DNA from: Ruminococcus sp. UBA6407
GTDB lineage: Bacteria; Bacillota; Clostridia; Oscillospirales; Ruminococcaceae
Reading direction: 5' to 3'
Assembly: GCA_002438605.1 (NCBI GenBank)
Contig: DJPR01000027.1
Coordinates: 1 to 25,847, forward strand
DNA length: 25,847 bases
A program made the translations under genes and the position numbers. The notes under the pieces were generated by a model that was given only the letters and a program-made list of their open reading frames with translations, did no database searches and was not told where the DNA came from. This document shows, in pieces, positions 22,481 through 25,847 of this stretch (position 1 is the stretch's first letter; each line of letters opens with the position of its first letter).

Positions 22481-22619
22481 TAGTATTCTCCTTCTTTGGT
22501 TCATGCAGTACGCATCCATCATACTTATGTACCGTTCTAATCATCTTAAAGCAATAATATAGTTCGTCTTTCTGACCACATGAATTTTTACATGTTCCGC
22601 AGCATATAAGATTTTCCAT
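22452..22619 (-). CDS. Small cysteine-rich protein, possible zinc-binding
   Basis: A 55-residue protein reading MENLICCGTCKNSCG at the N-terminus. Cysteines at 6, 7, 10, 14, 23 and 36 allow a CxxC...C zinc site. The C-terminus is acidic/Ser-rich. GGGAGG lies upstream of the ATG, and the gene ends inside the start region of the next gene, overlapping it by 29 bases. It looks like the small treble-clef or zinc-ribbon proteins common in Firmicutes phage early operons. Function is unknown. It is too short for standard length cut-offs but has all signs of a real gene. Confidence 0.65.
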   Translation of the reverse strand: MENLICCGTCKNSCGQKDELYYCFKMIRTVHKYDGCVLHEPKKENTNDENSSSDT

Positions 22620-22631
22620 GATAGTACCTCC

Positions 22632-23003
22632 CTAGCCCCATTGACACTGTAGAAAATCATCAATGATACTGTCAAAATTCAGCACATCTGTAAAATTATT
22701 TGATTTTGCTTCACGATATTTATTTACAAATCTTCTAGCAGTTCGTCTATGACTTTCACAACGTGAACAGTTTTTATCAACAGTCTGCAATGCTAGTCTG
22801 CATATTTCCATAATATCATTGTAATATTGCATTGTACGATATGTACTTGACGATCCAGTGCAATTGTAATTAGCTTCAAGTTCAAAATATTTCTTTTCAG
22901 CTTTTTCAAAGATCTTTTTTATACGCTTTCGTTTTAATTCATTAAAAGCAGATTGCGATGAGATCTCATCTTCTTCAGTCCATTCTTTATTCATTGATAT
23001 CAT
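22632..23003 (-). CDS. Unknown early protein
   Basis: A 123-residue, basic, helical protein with no family I recognise. An N-terminal helix with KRKRIKKIFEKAEKKYFELE is followed by a Cys/His cluster (CSRCESHRR near residues 86-94) that could bind metal. The ATG at 23003 overlaps the previous stop (ATGA) just after AGGAGG; a second ATG three codons later (22994) has looser spacing. The stop lies 12 bases before the next start. Confidence 0.6.
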   Translation of the reverse strand: MISMNKEWTEEDEISSQSAFNELKRKRIKKIFEKAEKKYFELEANYNCTGSSSTYRTMQYYNDIMEICRLALQTVDKNCSRCESHRRTARRFVNKYREAKSNNFTDVLNFDSIIDDFLQCQWG

Positions 23004-23605
23004 GCACCTCCTATTCCAAGCTGTTCGCACGCCATATAGAAACCCTCTGCCCACATATAGCAGCGAAGAGCTGTTCTTTTTCCACAATCCGAAAGCCATT
23101 CCCAACTTTCAGGGAAAAGATTACTCAAGCGGTCTGACGGAATGAATTTATTACCGTATATGCACGAACTTACTTCATCCTCGACTGCTTCCCACATTTC
23201 TTCAGGTGTGTCAAACCCACAGCTTTCACTCTCACTGAACGCATCCCACAGTTCATCATCATCGATATAGCTTTTGATATCTTCCATTACATCATCTGCA
23301 TTCTGTGTATATTGATCTGATGCACACTGGAATTTACTGATGTAATAATCAACGTCGTTATAGATATATCCTTTCAGTTTTGCCGGTGTGACCGCATTGA
23401 ACCATGTTGCTATGGAGTCTCCCAGATCTCCGCTTACGATCAGACTGCCACGCTTTTTGTCAACTATGTAGTTAACGTAGCAATTTCCGCTTCCATCTGC
23501 TCTGCACCAGTCGATTATGCAGTAACGGTCAGTGTCCTGAATCAATGTTGCTTTATGCGTGGCAAAATTGCGTTCGCAATATTTTTTGATTTCTTCATTA
23601 TTCAT
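23000..23605 (-). CDS. Conserved early phage protein of unknown function
   Basis: A 201-residue acidic protein, rich in aromatic residues and Asp/Glu. It has the motifs DRYCIIDWCRADGSGN near residue 26, IVSGDLGDSIATWFN near 54, and FPESWEWLSDCGKRTALRCY near 163. I have seen similar proteins in clostridial phage early operons, but no biochemical role is established. The ATG at 23605 has GGGAGG upstream and overlaps the previous stop by eight bases; an in-frame GTG three codons upstream is less likely. Confidence 0.65.
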   Translation of the reverse strand: MNNEEIKKYCERNFATHKATLIQDTDRYCIIDWCRADGSGNCYVNYIVDKKRGSLIVSGDLGDSIATWFNAVTPAKLKGYIYNDVDYYISKFQCASDQYTQNADDVMEDIKSYIDDDELWDAFSESESCGFDTPEEMWEAVEDEVSSCIYGNKFIPSDRLSNLFPESWEWLSDCGKRTALRCYMWAEGFYMACEQLGIGGA

Positions 23606-24260
23606 CGCCTTCACCTCCCACAGAAACTTCAGCTTTTATTCCTCTTGAAACGTTGACGGCAGCGTTTACCTTGTTAATCATATCTGCAAGAATATCATCA
23701 TTGATTATTCCATCATGATTAACCTTGACAATAGCACAGATATTTTCCCAAGCCGCAGCCTCGTTGATCAGATACGCTGTATCTGATGCTTCTTCCTCAG
23801 AAAGTGCAGCATAAATCATAAGATTATCTTTATCCTTATCAAAATCAATGCCTTTAAGCTTCTTTGCGAGCACTTTTTTTGATTTATCATCACAATCCAA
23901 GCTGCTGATAATCTCAGAAACGCAGCCTTTACAATATTCCTTATGCCAGATTGCTGACAATATACGCTTTGCAGGAGCTTTCAGCGTATACTTGACTTCC
24001 TGCTTGACCATGCTTGGATATACTTTTCCGAAAATAGCAGGAAGCAGCTCTCCGGCAACTATTGAAATCGTATCAGCAATTGTTACTACTGCTGTATTTC
24101 CGTTTGTGCCGGCATAGTGGACAGATTTTATCTTTGTGTCAGTCAGAGCAGTCTCTGCAGTAATCTGAAGCTGTGCCTGAAGTCTGTCATATTCAGACTC
24201 CAGCACTTTCTTCTCCTGCTTTATAGCCGCCATGCGGTCGATAATCTCAGAGATACTCAT
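23598..24260 (-). CDS. Conserved early phage protein of unknown function
   Basis: A 220-residue protein. The first 35 residues form a coiled coil (ISEIIDRMAAIKQEKKVLES). A central segment contains PSMVKQEVKYTLKAPAKRIL, and the C-terminal part has KKVLAKKLKGIDFDKDKDNL and SDTAYLINEAAAWENIC. These patterns recur in clostridial phage genomes with no assigned function. A link to host nuclease inhibition (as Mu Gam) was considered, but the Gam pattern is not seen. The ATG at 24260 has GAAGGAGGC upstream and overlaps the AbrB-like gene stop by one base. Confidence 0.65.
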   Translation of the reverse strand: MSISEIIDRMAAIKQEKKVLESEYDRLQAQLQITAETALTDTKIKSVHYAGTNGNTAVVTIADTISIVAGELLPAIFGKVYPSMVKQEVKYTLKAPAKRILSAIWHKEYCKGCVSEIISSLDCDDKSKKVLAKKLKGIDFDKDKDNLMIYAALSEEEASDTAYLINEAAAWENICAIVKVNHDGIINDDILADMINKVNAAVNVSRGIKAEVSVGGEGDE

Positions 24261-24496
24261 TATACAGCCTCCTTCATATCGGCGGAGCAGGCTGCACATA
24301 CGCACACATCCTTATACTTCCGCACATTTTCGACTGTTCCGCAGAATCGGCAGCGGTTGACGTGAGGTCTGATCACCAACGCTCCGTTTCCGTCAGATTC
24401 AAGGTCAACGGACATTCCCGGTTCCCAGCCGAGCTGTAAACGCATATCTTTAGGAATTGTAATGCCCGATTTACTTGTAAGTCTTTTTGATGTCAT
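24260..24496 (-). CDS. AbrB/SpoVT-type DNA-binding protein with C-terminal zinc ribbon
   Basis: A 78-residue protein. Residues 1-45 have the swapped-hairpin AbrB/MazE/SpoVT pattern (LTSKSGITIPKDMRLQLGW, GMSVDLE). Residues 46-72 add a zinc ribbon with CxxC at 49-52 and CAAC at 67-70. AbrB-type domains bind DNA as dimers. As an early gene it may regulate phage or host genes; this is inference. AGGAGG precedes the ATG, and the upstream stop (TAG) is the first base of that site. The stop overlaps the next gene (TAATG). Confidence 0.82.
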   Translation of the reverse strand: MTSKRLTSKSGITIPKDMRLQLGWEPGMSVDLESDGNGALVIRPHVNRCRFCGTVENVRKYKDVCVCAACSADMKEAV

Positions 24497-24507
24497 AAAA
24501 ATTCCTC

Positions 24508-24621
24508 CTATTCAATTATCAAATTGCTTGGTCTGCCATCGTCAGTGCCGGTAGACCATTTCCGGCAGACAGCGGGCGGAGAGCCTCCGCTGGCACTCGC
24601 TCCGCTGTTTCGGCTATTCAT
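24508..24621 (-). CDS. GC-rich 37-residue ORF with nested palindromes
   Basis: An open frame of 37 codons starts with ATG overlapping the stop of the membrane protein gene (ATGA) and ends at TAG fused to the next AGGAGG site. The product reads MNSRNSGASASGGSPPAV, then CRKWSTGTDDGRP. It is markedly GC-richer than its neighbours and contains palindromes: GTCTGCC (24531-24537) with GGCAGAC (24564-24570), and TGCCGG (24546-24551) with CCGGCA (24562-24567). Context supports a coupled gene, but a structured RNA or repeat that happens to be open is possible. Confidence 0.45.
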   Translation of the reverse strand: MNSRNSGASASGGSPPAVCRKWSTGTDDGRPSNLIIE

Positions 24622-24920
24622 CTGCTTTTCTGTTCATTGCTTACGTCCTCCTGCATTGGAATTATAATTTTGTACTTGTTTATGCTTATTCTGTCAAGAT
24701 AGCCTTTTCTGTATGCATTTCTATATGCTTTTTCAGTATATATCCGGCGCATAAGCTCATATATACTGATTGACAATGTTATCAATAATCCAATAACAAT
24801 TGTTGTGCTGCCTAAAGCAAATGGTTTGCCGATACATTTTTCTGCTGTATATCTGAGCAGTTCTGACAGCACAATACCAAGTGCTGCAGAAACTATTATT
24901 GTTTTTATGTACTCCTTCAT
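24618..24920 (-). CDS. Small two-helix membrane protein
   Basis: A 100-residue protein with two predicted membrane segments, at about residues 5-23 (IKTIIVSAALGIVLSELL) and 38-60 (STTIVIGLLITLSISIYEL). A basic, tyrosine-rich cytosolic C-terminus (KAYRNAYRKGYLDRI) follows. No family recognised. TGGAGG, overlapping the end of the upstream gene, lies six bases before the ATG. An early membrane protein in this place might act in superinfection exclusion, but nothing in the sequence shows it. Confidence 0.6.
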   Translation of the reverse strand: MKEYIKTIIVSAALGIVLSELLRYTAEKCIGKPFALGSTTIVIGLLITLSISIYELMRRIYTEKAYRNAYRKGYLDRISINKYKIIIPMQEDVSNEQKSR

Positions 24921-24924
24921 ACTG

Positions 24925-25083
24925 TTACCTCCATTTTGGTATTGTTCTTACTGTGCCTGTATATCGGTGCTGTATAACCGTCTCCGTGCTCGTAGCTTTT
25001 ACGATCAGCCAGTTCGCAGGGTCGAACCTGCAGCTCCGCAGCATTATCTTCTGTGCCTTCGTAGGTGCTTTTCCGTGTTTCAT
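24925..25083 (-). CDS. DUF6906-like small phage protein
   Basis: A 52-residue basic protein beginning MKHGKAPTKAQKIML, with the hallmark FDPANWLIVKA and VIQHRYTGTVRTI patterns of the small phage family DUF6906. Function is unknown. The ATG overlaps the MuB-like stop codon (ATGA), so it is translationally coupled to the transposition gene. It falls below common ORF length cut-offs but is well supported by family pattern and overlap. Confidence 0.82.
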   Translation of the reverse strand: MKHGKAPTKAQKIMLRSCRFDPANWLIVKATSTETVIQHRYTGTVRTIPKWR

Positions 25084-25847
25084 GATGCCTCCTTGATTTT
25101 ATTTAGAATTTCATTTAGATTGTTAAAATGAATTTTTGCAGTTTTAGCACGTTTTACAAGTGCATCAAGATCGTATTGTCCGTAGTTATATGCCTCTTTG
25201 AAAATAAACAGTGCTTTACGCTGTCCGAGATTTGGTGTCGTAGCGATGCTGTGCAGAAACATGATCTCCCGAATCATGTTTTTCTGTGTAAGCTGAGGAT
25301 ACAGCATTTTTGTATCTTCAAGCTGAATCTGCTCAGCAGTATAAGTAGACTCGGTAACAAATCGACTGCTGACCTGAACACGATCGCTGGTATATTTACC
25401 ATTAAATTTGTTATAGAAACACGGATTTCCGACAAATGCAAGTCCGACTGTTTCACCTTTTGCTTCAAAATAATCTGGGATTGCTCTTAATGCATTAGCT
25501 GCCTGATATGTCAGCTCTTGTGCTTCATCAATTATAATGATCATTCCGTCACGAATTTTTGAGAAAAGAGCCGTTTTGATATGCCGTTTGTTTGTATCGC
25601 TTATCCCAAGTTCTTCAGCAAGCAAGTACAGAATGTCGGTTACAGTGTGATTCAGAACACTGGCAGTAATGACTATAGTTTTACTGCGATTATCTTTGGC
25701 GTATTTCTGAATAGTCTTGGTCTTGCCAATTCCGGCATCTCCGGTTATAACGGCACAGCCGCCAAGCACATGAACATTCCTGAGCCGCTGATATATCATC
25801 TGGGATATTGTAGTAGGCACATAGTCTAAAGGGGTAAATATATCAGG
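25080..25847 (-). CDS. MuB-like transposition AAA+ ATPase, 5' end outside the window
   Basis: The target-DNA-binding ATPase partner of a MuA/TniA-type transposase. It has Walker A GDAGIGKT and Walker B IIIIDEAQ about 65 residues later, then AFVGNP and a conserved VSSRF arginine. The C-terminal part is basic and helical. The frame stays open to position 25847: residues before the GTG at 25820 read PDIFTPLDY, so that codon is unlikely to be the real start. The gene is therefore partial. The transposase gene should lie directly upstream, beyond the edge. This gene, with gemA-mor and the gp25-27-like genes, is the main evidence for a Mu-type lifestyle. Confidence 0.9.
   Translation of the reverse strand, partial: PDIFTPLDYVPTTISQMIYQRLRNVHVLGGCAVITGDAGIGKTKTIQKYAKDNRSKTIVITASVLNHTVTDILYLLAEELGISDTNKRHIKTALFSKIRDGMIIIIDEAQELTYQAANALRAIPDYFEAKGETVGLAFVGNPCFYNKFNGKYTSDRVQVSSRFVTESTYTAEQIQLEDTKMLYPQLTQKNMIREIMFLHSIATTPNLGQRKALFIFKEAYNYGQYDLDALVKRAKTAKIHFNNLNEILNKIKEAS

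Noticed and set aside
23598..24260. Mu Gam-like host nuclease inhibitor
   Set aside because: Early position and an N-terminal coiled coil suggested it, but the Gam sequence pattern is not recognisable.
24805..25131. A 108-codon plus-strand frame across the DUF6906-like gene
   Set aside because: It runs opposite three minus-strand genes with coupled starts and stops and has no ribosome site; the minus-strand reading is well supported.
1..25847. CRISPR arrays, tRNA or rRNA genes, insertion sequences, diversity-generating retroelement
   Set aside because: No regular repeat-spacer series, no tRNA cloverleaf, no transposase other than the MuB-like partner, and no reverse transcriptase or template repeat near the tail genes were seen.

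Overview
The window is part of a transposable (Mu-like) prophage or phage genome from a low-GC Gram-positive host. Every gene I can support lies on the minus strand, so transcription runs from position 25847 down to 1. A clostridial gut host is likely: the sequence is AT-rich, AGGAGG ribosome binding sites are strong, and the tail and lysis proteins are of clostridial type. An Oscillospiraceae/Ruminococcus-like host is my guess only. No chromosomal housekeeping gene, tRNA, integrase or phage end is visible. The transposase and repressor would lie beyond the right edge.

Early region (25847 to 20641). A 5'-truncated MuB-like AAA+ ATPase leads a tightly overlapping operon of small genes: a DUF6906-like protein, a two-helix membrane protein, a GC-rich 37-residue ORF, an AbrB-type protein with a zinc ribbon, and several conserved unknowns. 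Next come a replication-protein C-terminal-like gene and a DnaC-like helicase loader. The block ends with GemA (Mu gp16 family) and a Mor-family activator, in the same order as Mu.

Middle region (20640 to 18842). After a promoter-like site and a 16-bp-stem terminator come counterparts of Mu gp25 (DUF2730-like), gp26 and gp27 (DUF3486). A NusG paralogue of the LoaP type follows. Immediately downstream lies the longest non-coding stretch of the window (18586-18841). It holds a perfect TATAAT box, two hairpins at the predicted 5' end of the transcript, helically spaced repeats and an intrinsic terminator in front of the late genes. Together these look like an antitermination switch.

Late region (18585 to 810). 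Packaging and structural genes are of the Listeria A118/siphovirus type rather than Mu type. In order they are: a small protein, TerL, portal, minor capsid protein 2 with a C-terminal HEXXH metallopeptidase-like domain, a small downstream gene that could be an immunity protein, two terminators, scaffold, major capsid, connector, minor capsid 1/2/3, tail tube, terminator, tail chaperone-like, Gp15, tape measure, Dit, a beta-helix-like protein, tail-endopeptidase-like protein, four small tail or fibre proteins, holin and M23 endolysin. A Dam-type DNA adenine methyltransferase (746 to 6) closes the window, in a position comparable to Mu mom.

Overall, MuB and its missing partner would drive replicative transposition, with a phage-encoded helicase loader. 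Mor would switch on the middle genes, and the NusG paralogue would let RNA polymerase read through terminators across about 18 kb of late genes. This regulatory reading is inference; the gene families and RNA elements it rests on are visible in the sequence.
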